NCBI GenBank assembly: GCA_020650975.1
Contig: JAIPMN010002537.1
Location: 1-25,388, forward strand
DNA length: 25,388 nt
From: Apostichopus californicus
Lineage: Eukaryota > Echinodermata > Holothuroidea > Aspidochirotida > Stichopodidae
Direction of reading: 5' to 3'
Shown: positions 1 through 11,600 of the stretch, in pieces
Position numbering within the stretch: position 1 is the first letter of the stretch
Layout: every line of letters begins with the position of its first letter
Made by a program: the position numbers and the translations under genes
Notes under the pieces: generated by a model
What the model was told of the DNA's origin: nothing
The model's database searches: none
Seen by the model: only the letters and a program-made list of their open reading frames with translations

Positions 1-68
1 GTACGTGTTATGTGGGTAAAATTACCCTTTTGGTTGAAGAGGGTACTTTTTTGAAAAGTGAGTGTAAA

Positions 69-286
69 TTAAGCACTGTAAATGTGTAAATGTACATAAA
101 TCATTGTGTCTTATTACACGCAGAGTATGTAAGTTTACCCACAAAGATCAAAAATACACAAACCGGCTTTACCTCGGGGTATATGTACACGTTTATCGGG
201 TAAATGCCAAGGCAATGGTTATATTTACACTTTGTGATGGTATAACTACATTGTGGATGTTTATTATACACTTTTCCAGTGTTTAA
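69..286. mobile_element. Candidate TTAA-flanked MITE-like element
   Basis: TTAA at 69-72 and at 283-286 flank a 210-bp body. Its ends form an imperfect inverted repeat: left GCACTGTAAATGTGTA, right (reverse complement) ACACTGGAAAAGTGTA, 13 of 16 matching. TTAA duplications are typical of piggyBac and Kolobok families, but a short AT-rich repeat can arise by chance. No transposase is visible. Confidence 0.3.
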
Positions 287-1692
287 TAACAATCCATGTG
301 TTAAAATAGATGACAACAGTGTAGAACTACCCGTTTATTTTTTAGAGTGTGGACTACCAAGTCTAACGCACGCTTACTCAGATGCAACACAAAACTCATT
401 ACGATAAATATTTTTTAAGCACAAATTGTGTTGAAGTGATCCAAGCAAAGGACTGAAACCCTTTCTAGTTCTTTGGATCTAAGGGTGCTTTTTTATTGGC
501 ATATTTCGATTAAGTTATTATAATGAATAAAACAAAGCATTCACAATTAAATTTAGGCTTTCAACTATAGGAGCCAACGTCATAATCAAGTTGGATTTAA
601 AAGGATTTGTTACGATGACAATGTGAAACCTCTATTGAAATGAAAAATATTCCACACTGCTAGTTGAAATCCCCATCTCAATATCTTGCCCGTTGGTTCA
701 TTGAATGTAATCCATTTTGACTGGCTAAACCTACTACTACTCCAGAAAGTTGGAGTCACAGTAAAGGGTTGTTATGTCATCTGGGTAAGTGCTAATCAAA
801 CGCTTGACTTGAGTTATAATAATTTTCGCGTTGATATATCCTACAAACTTTCACCATTGGAATGTTTATACTTAGCTGTCAATTTCCTATATTTAATTTC
901 ATCTAACTGTATATTTTTTGTAGGAATATTCTTTTCTTCTGTGGATAAATGATTCACAATTTGTAAAGAAATAGAAAGACATATTTATTTCTACTGTTGC
1001 CAGATTATTTACAAAATATCACAAAACTAACAACTTTATATCTTCGCGATACCAAACTGTTATGAGGATGAGGTTTCGTCTAAAAGATACAGAAATTGTT
1101 CAGTAGGTATTCAGAGATTTGCACTTACTGCACCAGGGGCGTCTTTCCGTTTTGAAACGTGGGTTCAAGGCCTTTATTTTTGGTGTATTATTTCTTTTAT
1201 TAGTAAATCCAATTGACATGAACATTAGAACCCAGTGCAAGTTGACAAATGATGCGGCGAACCCCAGCCCCGTTTTGTCTTTTGTTTCAGGATAGAATAC
1301 CCATCATTTATTCGAACCGATGACAACTAACAATCTGTGAATAAATTTACTTTGAAATGGGCACATTATATTGCACCAAGTCGGTCAAGGAATGACCCCA
1401 GGGCCTCAGATATAGGCCTATAGGAACGATGTCCCAAAATTTCCCCGGACATATAGGCGAAGGAAGCTATCCGCCGCGACTGCATGTGAGTTTCTAGACT
1501 TGCCGTCCTGGAAGTCATACCACAAAATGGTGCATTTCCTCATACGCCATTATTAATAATTGACATAACTAACTAATAAGGAACAGTCCAGATCCGAGTT
1601 CGTATAGTGAGCTTAGCTCAAATTGTCCAAAAGTCGTCATACGCCAGCATGTTGAACCACCAATGCCTTGTAATGCCACCCGTGAGTCGGTG

Positions 1693-1842
1693 ACACACTT
1701 CCAATTGGGCTGTTTCAGTTTAAATGTTTTGCTAGATCTACTAGAAAAATACATTTCTATGAAATTTGATACACACTTCCAATGGGACTGTCAGTTGAAA
1801 TGTTTTGCTAGGTCAACGAGAATACATTTCTAGGACATTTGA
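1693..1842 (+). repeat. Diverged tandem duplication, unit about 75 bp
   Basis: Two adjacent copies start with ACACACTTCCAAT (1693 and 1771) and share TGTTTTGCTAG and ATACATTTCTA in the same order. The second copy is a few bases shorter. This is an old local duplication with no coding role that I can support. Confidence 0.7.
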
Positions 1843-2549
1843 AACAAGAATGGCAAGACAAACCACTTTAGTTATATTTTCAGGACCTCACACATGCGCA
1901 TGTATTGTCAGACTTAGAATAGATCCCATGTGAGTGGTGGCTAAAGTGATGAAGGCATCAAAATAAATCAGTGGTTGTTCGTTGGAGTCCTCACGCAAGT
2001 TACCTCGGTTGCTAGGTGGATCTGCATCTCGTAATCGGGTGAATTCTGGTCGGAGCGTACTATGTAACCACCGTCTACCCAGTGTTCTCTTTGCTGGAAG
2101 TTAACTCCGGTATCACTCCGCTGCCACGGAATATGCTCCCTATGACATTTCCCCAATATTAGTGGCACCTGGACCCTCTAGAAATACGCCAGCGGAGAAT
2201 CTCTGCAAGGTACGCTGATGATGGCGAGCAACTTGTGCAGTCCCCCCCCCCCCTCCCCAGGACTGACGCCAATATACTGCACCGTAATAAATATTAAATG
2301 ACCGATAGTTTTACTACCATTCTGGTCAACCAAGAGAGAAATCAAAAAGCACTATCCATGACGTGTACGTGTACAGTATTTGTGACGAGAACCCTTTTCC
2401 TGCGTCGCTTTCGCCTGTCTTTGATTTTAAGTTTCTATGTTAATAAATGTATTAGTAACAAGACACAGCCGAGCAGCAATAGGTACCTTCTGTCTACGGT
2501 ACATATGCCTTCCTGAAGATCATCTGTCCTCAGTGTTGCCGTATTCAGA

Positions 2550-2661
2550 ATGGCAAATAAAAAGGATGATACTTCACATCCATTGTTTCAATTCTCAGCA
2601 AATGATAGCATTGCATCCAATATCCTGAGACCAGTTCCCGTGGCAGCATCTTTATTTCCAG
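2550..2661 (+). CDS. SEC23IP: SEC23IP exon 1 (start codon, residues 1-37 plus 1 base)
   Basis: Opens [15 protein letters not shown] and ends in a stretch resembling the human N-terminus (FSxN...IP/VPV..ASLLLPG versus FSAN...[11 protein letters not shown]). Start context is AGAATGG (A at -3, G at +4), and an in-frame TGA lies 36 bases upstream. The donor is CAG|GTTCTC at 2662, weaker than consensus. Reading through would hit a stop within about 35 bases. The single leftover G joins AG of exon 2 to make GAG (Glu38), leading directly into the conserved SFLGQT motif. The exon is too short for a simple ORF scan. Confidence 0.85.
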
Positions 2662-5600
2662 GTTCTCTTTCACTCTGCATAAACGCCTACCAAGCCTAGC
2701 CTAATAATATTACACTATTATTGTTAACGTTACGGAAGTGATATGATAACACTAGGCCCCTAAGCCTATGTTGTAACCCCAGGCCCAAGTTGCAACTACT
2801 TTACACTACAAACGTAAGACTCTTTGACTTGGGTCTTAGAGCAAGGCCTAAGTTAGAATAAGTGTTAGTCGTGGGTCTTAGCCCACTACTGATTTTTTTT
2901 TCCATGTTAGCCTTGTGGAGAAATGTGTAGGGCTATGTTACACCCAAGTTTAATTTGGTATCAAAATTGTGAGTAGCAGCCTAGCTGCTACACACAATTC
3001 ACTGCCATTTAAATGGCAGTGAATCTTGTCTCATTTAAAATAGGGCCTAACCTAGTATTAACAGTAAGGTCTAGTTAGGGATAAGCATTAGACCCAAAGT
3101 TCCCAAACTATGGAAGTGTCTGGACCTGTACTAAAACTGCTAGCCGATATACTGTAGCCTTTTGTTACATTGTTTCGATTGCATAGCAAGTTTTACAATT
3201 TAACATCGAATTTTTCGGATGCAGTAGGCCTAGGCTACTGTTTAAAGTATTTCACATATTCCTACTACTAGGCCCACGAATTTACCCCTTACTAAGACTA
3301 GGCTAAGCCATTATAGTTGGAGGCAAATTTCTTTCTTTAAAATTTCTTTTGAAGTGTTTTCAGTAGAATTGGTTCTGTTGTCCTTAAAATTATGGTGCAG
3401 GCTACTTAAGTGAACTTAAAATATATCGCAGAGGTAAATAATAGTTAAGCAGAGATAAGGTGCCTGACAGAATATTATATTTAACATGTTACAGATACAG
3501 GCCATAAATTTATATAAGCATAGGCCTATGTAGCATGATAATCCAGGTGAACTATTTTTGCATTTGATTGTAGTTATGAGAACCTAGTTAAAGGAACAGT
3601 TAAAAAGTTGTATATCTAATTAAAGTCAAGTCCATCACCAGTAAACTAATGGATTGTGAAATTTCATTATGGTGTGTGCAATGTATTCATAATCATATCG
3701 TAAATATTGGTACATGAAATCAGTTTGCATTAAGTTCATGTTTGATACAAAACATAACTTTTCAAAAGGTCTGTCGTACCCAACTACAACACATATCCTT
3801 ATTATTATGCATTTTTCCATACCTAACTACAACACCTATCCTTATTATGCATTGGTCCATATCTAACTACAACACATATCCTTATTATGCATTGGTACAT
3901 GTAATCTCACATTGGAATTGATTTTCAAGTTACCCAGATGCTTAGATCATGAACTGCTGTCACCAGTTACAACGATTAACGTACCCATGACTAGCCCCTG
4001 AATGCCTTTTGAGATTTTAAGATCAAGCTTCTTAAGAAACAAACATTTTAAAATTATTAAGAAATTAGAAATATTCTTGACATTTACAGAGGAGGAAGTT
4101 GGTAGTTTCCTGGGCCAAACTGAGAACACAGATTACCCACCTGTACAGTCCTCAGCATCAGATGCTTTCCAGCCGTCAACTCAAGGACAATTTTCGACAG
4201 CATCATTTTTTCAAGAGCCCGCACCTGCAAATACATCTGCTTCCACAGATCCATTTCAGAATGTCTCTCACGATCCTCCTCCACCTGATGCCAGCTCTCA
4301 GCCAGGGTCTATACCTTTGATGGTACCACCACAACCACTGGTGTCAGCAACATTTGATATGGGTCCACCCAGTGCTCCTCAAAATGCTCCACCGGTGCAA
4401 CCGTTTGTCCCAGCAGCCGCCTCTACTCCACACCAGGTATTTGTAATGTATCACATTTTCCCTGCTTTTAATATGAGAATGGTTCTATCATGGAAGGGGG
4501 GGGGAGGAGGGCAGCTGCGTTGATCAAGGGTGGAATGGTCTAGTGATAGTTGACCAGGCCAATGGAGTGTCAGGATTGATAAGGGACAGCAAAAGTATAC
4601 TCTTTTCTTCATTTTATGAGGTAAATAGCCATCTCTATATGTTCGTATATGAAGTATTAACCCAACCTGGGAAGTACACACAATCGAAAAGTACTGAATA
4701 ACGTTTGGAGATAACTTTTTGAAAACTCCCATCGATTGTATTCATTTTGTTATTTTTAGGCACTACCTGCTGGTGGACCTCCTGTTGGTCCTCCTTCAGG
4801 CGGTGGTCAGGGAATGTATCGCCTTAGGGACGTCAAACACAGACCAATGCCTCACCCTGTGGACGCATCTTCTCTGTCAAGTCCAGGACCTCCCCTGATG
4901 TTCCCTTCATCGTCACCACAAGCAGTACCCCTGGAGTCACATCACGTCCCACCTGCTGGTCTACAACATCCCCATGGAGTTCAGGTGAGGGTTCTGTGAT
5001 ACATTTAAAGAGCAGATATGATAGTGTTCAAATTCTGTGTTAGAGGCTCAGAATTATTGTCTCTTATAAAGTATTATGGTCCTTGTGTTCCTTATTAGTA
5101 AAAAGCGAAACTGCTGTATATCTTTCGACTTGTATAGCAGTTTGACAGTCCAGCTTAGAACTTTGGCGTTGCGATGCTGGATAAATTATTCCCTGCTTGA
5201 CAATCACAGTTGTCACCGAGACAACGCTCAATGAAGCTGAACCAGTTGTCGTAGGTTTTAACCCATTTATTACACGCGTGGCTCAACAGGACCACAGAGA
5301 AAACTAGAAAGTAAAGATATCAAAACATCAATATACAAACATTGGTGATATAAACACATGAATTTGCACAAATCAAGAATAACATAATAAAGCATTAAAT
5401 TTCTCCTTATAAATAATGCACAAAAGGAAGAAGTACAACAAATAACATTTGGTAACATGAAACAAAACATAGAGAAAGATTGACGACAGTTACATTCTTG
5501 ATAATTATAACTTAACTTACAATCGTTACCGGGCAAAACCAACCACACGACAAACTGCGGTGTACAGGGGTTTACTGCGGCTTTCTGGGGTTTACTGCGG

Positions 5601-8600
5601 CTTTCTGGGGTTTACGGCGGCTTTCTGGAGAATGTATAGAATACCAACAAAAGTAATAACCTCTGGCGAGATATTCTACGAAGATAATACTTTAACTCCA
5701 GATTCTTACAAATAAGCAAACAACAAATACACAAAAAGGCAATCAAAATAACAGGCACAAGCATACAGCAAAGTCACATTAAAGGCATATCTCTATAATA
5801 TGATATTAAAAGAGATATACAATTACAATATCAAGCCCCTTAATACCTATATCAAAAATTTAGAATACTTACATACTAAGGGTCTGCTATAGTAAACAAA
5901 TGCGACGCCTTCCTGAACCAGGAGAGGAATGAAGCATGTGTACCTCACATAATGCGCAAGTATGCATCGATTACGTAAGTGTGCATCGATTACATAAGTA
6001 TGCAAATCGAGGAGGTGGGTATAAAAGGTTACCAGTAAAGGGCAGTATTGACCTTTGCACGACCTTGACCAAGCGGAAATTTCCCTTTGGTCATGCTAAG
6101 GAAATGACACACATCGGCAATGATGACAACAGTCATTTGAAGATAGTGATACAGCGTTATTAATTTTGCATCTGCATATCTTCGAAACAGTTGGAGAATG
6201 TTATTTTGAGGCATTTTCTTGTTGCATTGATACATCAATTATCTGGTACTTTTATCAAAGGTGTTTATAAATAATTGTTCACTACAAATACTGGTGCGAG
6301 GCAAAAAAAATTGTCATTGCAAATCGTACAAAAGTGAATCGAAAAGTGAATCGTAAAGTAAATCCGGTAGAGAGTGGTATAATGTTATGTAATTCTAGAA
6401 GTGAAATACACCTAGCTCCTGTAAGTTGAAGCCCTAATTCTAGTTATTTGATTTTGATGAAAAGCTGGGTTTTTTTTCCCCTAATAAAATACAACACAAA
6501 CTTTTGTTCCTTGTCACTGAACTATCTTCCATCATTCCAGGGAACTGAACTCAGATGATGCACTCCAATGTGACTTTGCACTGAGCCCTTGGCATTCTTT
6601 TCAATCACCATTCTTCTTTAATCGTTTTAGTCGTACGATCCTGCCAGGCCGCCCCCTACCAACGAAGAATTGTCTGCCGTGAACATACACCCACCTCTAC
6701 CAGGTGGTCTGGGGATACAGTCCCAGTACAGACCAGTGTTGCCGCACTGGTTCTATTGCGCAATGAAAGGAAATACAGAGGACTGGCTCCCTTTTAGTAC
6801 TGTTGATTCCAGCAGATTAGAAGAATCCTATCTAAGAGGTATGAATAAGTTGATTTAGAGAGGTTGGACGGGGGTAGTTGTGGTTGGGGTCAGGAGAAGA
6901 AGCATTGCAAGAGGGTATAAGTACATCCTAAGCTGTATGGATTATTCTTTTAGTTTCTGCATTAAATTCTCCAAGCTATTAAAGTAATAACAGGATGCAG
7001 AGTGAAAAGTTAAGGGACATGTTGCTTTTCCTTTAAGCTGTCATCACTATATCATACCTGCAAGTGATGGATCACAAATGTATTACTGTATGAAATAATG
7101 TCCATGGTAAAGTAGTCAGAGTAGTCGAAAGTACATTGAAAATCAGTGTCAAATGAAACGTGATTAATTTGAAATCACATTTACACATTCATCGCAGGTA
7201 TGCAGAATAAAAATGAAATAATTCTGGCTATGAACGGAGGACGCTATGACGTTAATCTCCGCGAGAGAACTAGACACTCCATCTATTGGGAGGAGGCCCC
7301 ATCCAAAGTAAGGAGGTGTACATGGTTCTTCAAGAGCGATGGAGATAACAAATTTGTCCCCTACGATGAGGAGCTTGCAGCAACGTTAGAGGTACGGTCT
7401 CTCTTTGAAGATAAAACGTTTCCTAAATTCTGAATTTGAAGTTGCTGATACAAATAGCTGTATGTGGAGATAAGTCTTCCACTTCTAAAGTGTAACCTTG
7501 CTACCGTTGTGTTCTGATATAAATGCCGAAAACATTCTTTAAAAACAGAGTGTCTACATCCTTGGTAGTTTCAATTTCGTATATTTTACATTTGGTTCCC
7601 TTCTTTGTTTTATTGAAAGTCCAATATGAAATTAATCGTTTAAACTCATCTGCGGAGGTCAATGGTCACACGCAGTCAAAAACTTGGAAACTTTCTGTGC
7701 AGTATTACAATAAATGTTCTCATATAAAACGTGGCAAGGAATCACTAACCCTGTTGTCTTTCTTGTTAATCTAAATTAAAAAAATTAAGAACATTACATT
7801 GTTTAGAAATGTTGTATTAAACTTTAGAAGTAAATGATCAGTACTAGAAAGCACAGAAGGGGCAGGATTTTGAGTCAACAAGAACGATTAGCAGTAATGA
7901 CTGAAAAAGATAAAATGGGATGTGAATTTCCGTGGGAAATGGTTGAGATATCTTGGTATTGAATAGAAACTTGCTAAACATTTTAAGATTTTGCCCCAAG
8001 AATAAGATGTCATGTAAATATATTCTTAAAGGCGCATTACATGTAAAAACATCTCAACGCGTCTTACAACATAAAAATAGTAAATTTACAAACAATAAAA
8101 CCATCAAATTTCCAGTAAAAAGTTCGCAAAATACACTCTATGATAAAAGATTAAGAATGCTTTAAATATGATAATAATATTCTATAAAATAAATGTCGGA
8201 TTTCATCCCCTCGTAACAACCTTTTTCTTACACACAGGAAGAATACAAATCAGCTGCCCTCCAGAACTTATGGAATCGAAGGTTAGAACTACCGGAGGGG
8301 GAAGCAGTAGTGATGCATAACCCAAATGTGATCGTACATTTCCGACCCGGGGCCAAGCCAAGAGAATGGGGAAGTGCGGACACGCAGATAAGGCCCAGAG
8401 TTGTGAAACGAGGGGTGGACGATATAGACGACATCGATTTCGGTGAGAGAATAAAATATGATATGCCAGACAGAATAAATCATCTACTACCTGTGTCTTT
8501 AGATTAATTTTCATATTTGGCTGTCAAATGATTGTTTTTCATTTTGATCCTGTAATAGTCCTGATTGCTTCTTCAAAGAGACAAAGCTTAAAGGCATAAG

Positions 8601-11600
8601 TCAAAAATGGGAGTTTTGCTTCTAAGGAGGCTGTTGTTAAGAAGGGCACTATTTACTGAGGCTCCATGGTGAGTTTAATGATGTATGCTCTGGACGTTTT
8701 CTTTTGAGGGCACCAAGGCAGACTTAAAGGGCATCTCTGTCTTCTCGGTTAACTAACTTACAGGATCTTTCCTTTTATACCTTATTACTTCGTCTCCATT
8801 TCTTGGTATTTCAGTTAAGATGTGCTTTAACATGTTTCATGTGATCGGTCTGTGACCTCATATATTTCGTCTCAATTTCAGGTGAACCTGATAAAATAGA
8901 TCACCTGGTTTTTGTCGTCCATGGAATCGGTCCCGTCTGTGATCTGAGATTCAGGAGTATAGTAGAGTGTGGTAGGTACAATGATTTCATTCATAATTGA
9001 TAACTGAGAGCAGGGGAGGGCTAGTGGCACTCAGAAACAAAACGTGAATTAAACGAAAGGAGCCAATGTGGGACCAAAATAATCATTTTAAGGGCCTATC
9101 GTAAGAATGACTCAGATCTTTGTAGGCCAGAGGGCTTTAGCACATTAGTATTTATTGCCCATCATATTTTGCGAGTCACGTGTGAGCAGTTCTGAGAGGA
9201 CTTCCTACTCCCTATGATATTATTTGCAGTGTTAAGTGTCTCCTATGTTCATGCTGCTAGTTAGTAATGGAGGATGGTACGGAGTGGAGTGGGTGTGAGT
9301 GATGTGGGAATGGGTGGTGATCAGGGAGTGGTGGGGTTGGATGAGTGATGTGGGAGTGGGATGAGTGTTGGGATGGGGAATAGGCTGTAGAACCTGCAAT
9401 ATACCACTCCCATGCGAAGCCAAAATGGAAGTATATGGGAACTAGAAGATCGGAAAGTTTGCATTGCCCATCTGTGCTGGCTGCATTTATAGGGTGTTTG
9501 AAAATTTTCTGGTTGGCCGGCACTGAAAATGTTGGCACAGGCCTCACTTTGCTCATGTCTGCGAAGAGCTAAAGGTTATGTTTAAGTGAGACAGACTATA
9601 CCTTTTGTACCGTCTGCCTTAAGGAGATAGCTAACCTCCCCATCCCCACTACCAACCCCCAATTGATTTCATAAAGCTGTACCTTTTACTACTTACATTT
9701 CTTTGGTAAAAATACTGTACTTGTCTTGTGCATTCTTTATCTGCTATCAATTTAATATTAATTAATTAGTTATAATTAGCCATGAAGAACTCAGAATGGT
9801 TAAGAGTGCTAAATATCTCTGGTTCTACTCCCATCTTCTAGTGGAGGACTTCCGCTCCATTTCTTTGAGACTGATGAATTCTCATTTCGTTCAGGCCGTG
9901 GAGGATGGGCGAGCCGCTAGGGTAGAGTTTTTACCTGTCTATTGGTATGAAGCCCTTCATGGAGATGCGACTGGAGTTGATAGGTATTTCCTTCATTTCA
10001 CCATATTTTGTTTTTGGGAATTCTTATCCCTTTCTATCAGTTTAATACTATTCAGGTACTACATAGGTTGAATTTCACTTTATTTCTACTTCAATAATAT
10101 ATGAGAGTGTTGCATATGTAATGTGAATTATTCAAAAGTGAGACCAGGCAAAAAAAATCCTGCCACGAAATAGTAAAACGGAAATTAAAAAAAGAAAAGG
10201 GAAACGAGAAAGGGAACAAAATGGTATTAAACTGTTTAAATTTCGATTTTTAAAGACTGTTTTGCGGGCTACAACAATGTGCCTTTTGGTGCAAGCTGAC
10301 AAGAGGTGGGGCAAGGGGGGGTGGAAGGGTAGGAGGGAGGTCACAGACAGTGTGGCACATTTTCAGAATGATCATCTTTGTGGTGCAGAAACTTTCCCAT
10401 AGTCCGTAAAAATTTGCTTAAAGACGGAGGTGTATGACAGCCGAGAGGTAGACTAATACATCTGACACAATGTCAACCTCTGCCATCTGACTCTGTGTAT
10501 TAAAAGACGCATTGGTGAAGAACTGTCATTTAATATTCCATTGTGGCCTCACAGGTTTTGCAATCTGCTTTTGTGAAGACTACAACCAAAACCAAAACTT
10601 ACGTAGAAAGTGGGAAGCAAGATAACATGTGGTAAAAAAGTGTGAGACAAAGAGAGATCCATAATTGTGAGTGTAAGCATCAATTGCCGACCATAAGTTA
10701 ACTTTGATTTATTCAACAGTATGGGGTAATGAGTTCCCATGTTTATAAACTGTTCATCGTTCCTGTTCCTTTCAAACAGCAAACTGAAAAGAATTACCTT
10801 GCCAAGCATTCTTCGGCTGCGAAGATTCACCAACGACACCCTCTTGGATATTCTCTTCTACTCGAGCCCTGCTTATTGCCAGCAGATCGCAGAAGTGGTA
10901 GCCAGCGAAATAAACCGACTCTACAATCTCTTTAAGGAAAGAAATCCATCTTTTAATGGTCAGACATCTTTAATCGGCCACAGTTTAGGTGAGAAGGTTT
11001 ATTTTGCCTTTTGTCGTCCTAAAATATACGCAAGTGGCAGAGTTCATGAAAACAGCCGCCCAGGTGTTTGGAGAGGATGATCACATGAGCTCAGTAGTAC
11101 CCTGTGAGATAGGTAGACCGAAGGAATTTCAGGAGAATTTGCAGCTTTCTCGTTAATATTATTGTAGAGAAATATCATAAAGAGATTACCACGTACGGGA
11201 TATTCTGAATGCATCAAAACGGAAGCTACTTTAATGCAATGAACATGATATATGTCTATTCATCGACACTTGTGTCTTCCTTGTCACATGTTCTTGTTGC
11301 CACGTTCTCTTTGACTCTGCACCAATAGTGGATCGAGATGATATCAAAATGATACAGGCAGTTTGATCACATCCCTTAACTCAGTTCTCTAAAGGAAGAC
11401 CATTCCTTTATTTTTTTTTGTCATTATTCCTGTCATGGTGTTTTATTCTCAAATATAGAGTACTTACAGAAAGTATTTCTTGATGACAAATAAATAAATA
11501 AAAAAGTTGCATGTAAGAAGTACCTGCATTTGAATTCCTTTAAGTTTTGAGTTTAGGTCTACAAGTTGCAGTCATGGTTACGGTTTGTTTACATTTTCTT

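Larger units (their letters stand above)
1..2549. other. 5' flank of SEC23IP (intergenic and 5' UTR)
   Basis: I find no convincing exon here. Contents are a candidate TTAA-flanked element near the left edge (69-286), a 12-bp palindrome TATAGGCCTATA (1411-1422), a diverged tandem duplication (1693-1842), and a C12 tract (2242-2253) about 300 bases upstream of the start codon. No TATA box is evident near 2250-2549, so the promoter is not placed. The 5' UTR probably lies in the last few hundred bases and may contain an unrecognised intron. Confidence 0.5.
2662..4089 (+). other. SEC23IP intron 1
   Basis: This is a 1428-bp intron between the short first exon and exon 2. It is rich in TAGGCCTA words (for example near 3230 and 3523) and carries the paired hairpins at 2965-3024 and a three-copy 40-bp repeat at 3782-3901. 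I see no further exon in it. Confidence 0.8.
4985..6630 (+). other. SEC23IP intron 3 (longest intron)
   Basis: This 1646-bp intron separates the Pro-rich exons from the WWE-encoding exon 4. It holds a 20-bp minisatellite (5567-5626) and a compact promoter-like cluster (5961-6070). The stretch 5260-5560 is unremarkable AT-rich DNA whose minus-strand open frame has no recognisable domain. Confidence 0.8.
6839..9841 (+). other. SEC23IP introns 4 to 7
   Basis: Introns are 6839-7197, 7392-8237, 8443-8881 and 8972-9841. All are GT...AG and AT-rich. Intron 7 carries a G/T-rich imperfect repeat (about 9268-9385) built from GTGATGTGGGAGTGGGATGAG-like words. The open frames seen inside introns 5 and 7 have no recognisable domain, and I treat them as chance. 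Confidence 0.8.

Noticed and set aside
1388-1400. GGAATGACCCC near 1390, resembling the tip of the 626-bp element
   Set aside because: Only 11 bases match and the inner part of the inverted repeat is absent, so chance is the simpler explanation.
1570-1834. Plus-strand frame open for about 88 codons without an early ATG (contains VEPPMPCNATRESVTHF)
   Set aside because: There is no convincing acceptor or donor, it runs through a diverged tandem duplication that shifts frame between copies, and no domain is recognised.
1968-2168. Minus-strand frame of 66 codons (contains FQQREHWVDGGYIVRSD) with a possible GAG|GTAACT donor
   Set aside because: The text looks vaguely domain-like and I considered a discoidin fragment, but motifs do not line up with that fold and no matching acceptor or neighbouring exon was found.
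4002-4089. ATG at 4002 as the SEC23IP start
   Set aside because: The 29 residues before 4089 are intron-like, a polypyrimidine-AG lies at the junction, and exon 1 at 2550 supplies a conserved N-terminus in the right phase.
5270-5548. Minus-strand frame of 92 codons in intron 3
   Set aside because: Cys/Leu/Phe-rich translation of AT-rich DNA without domain or splice support.
9232-9556. His/Pro/Ser-rich minus-strand frames
   Set aside because: They are translations of the G/T-rich low-complexity repeat in intron 7.
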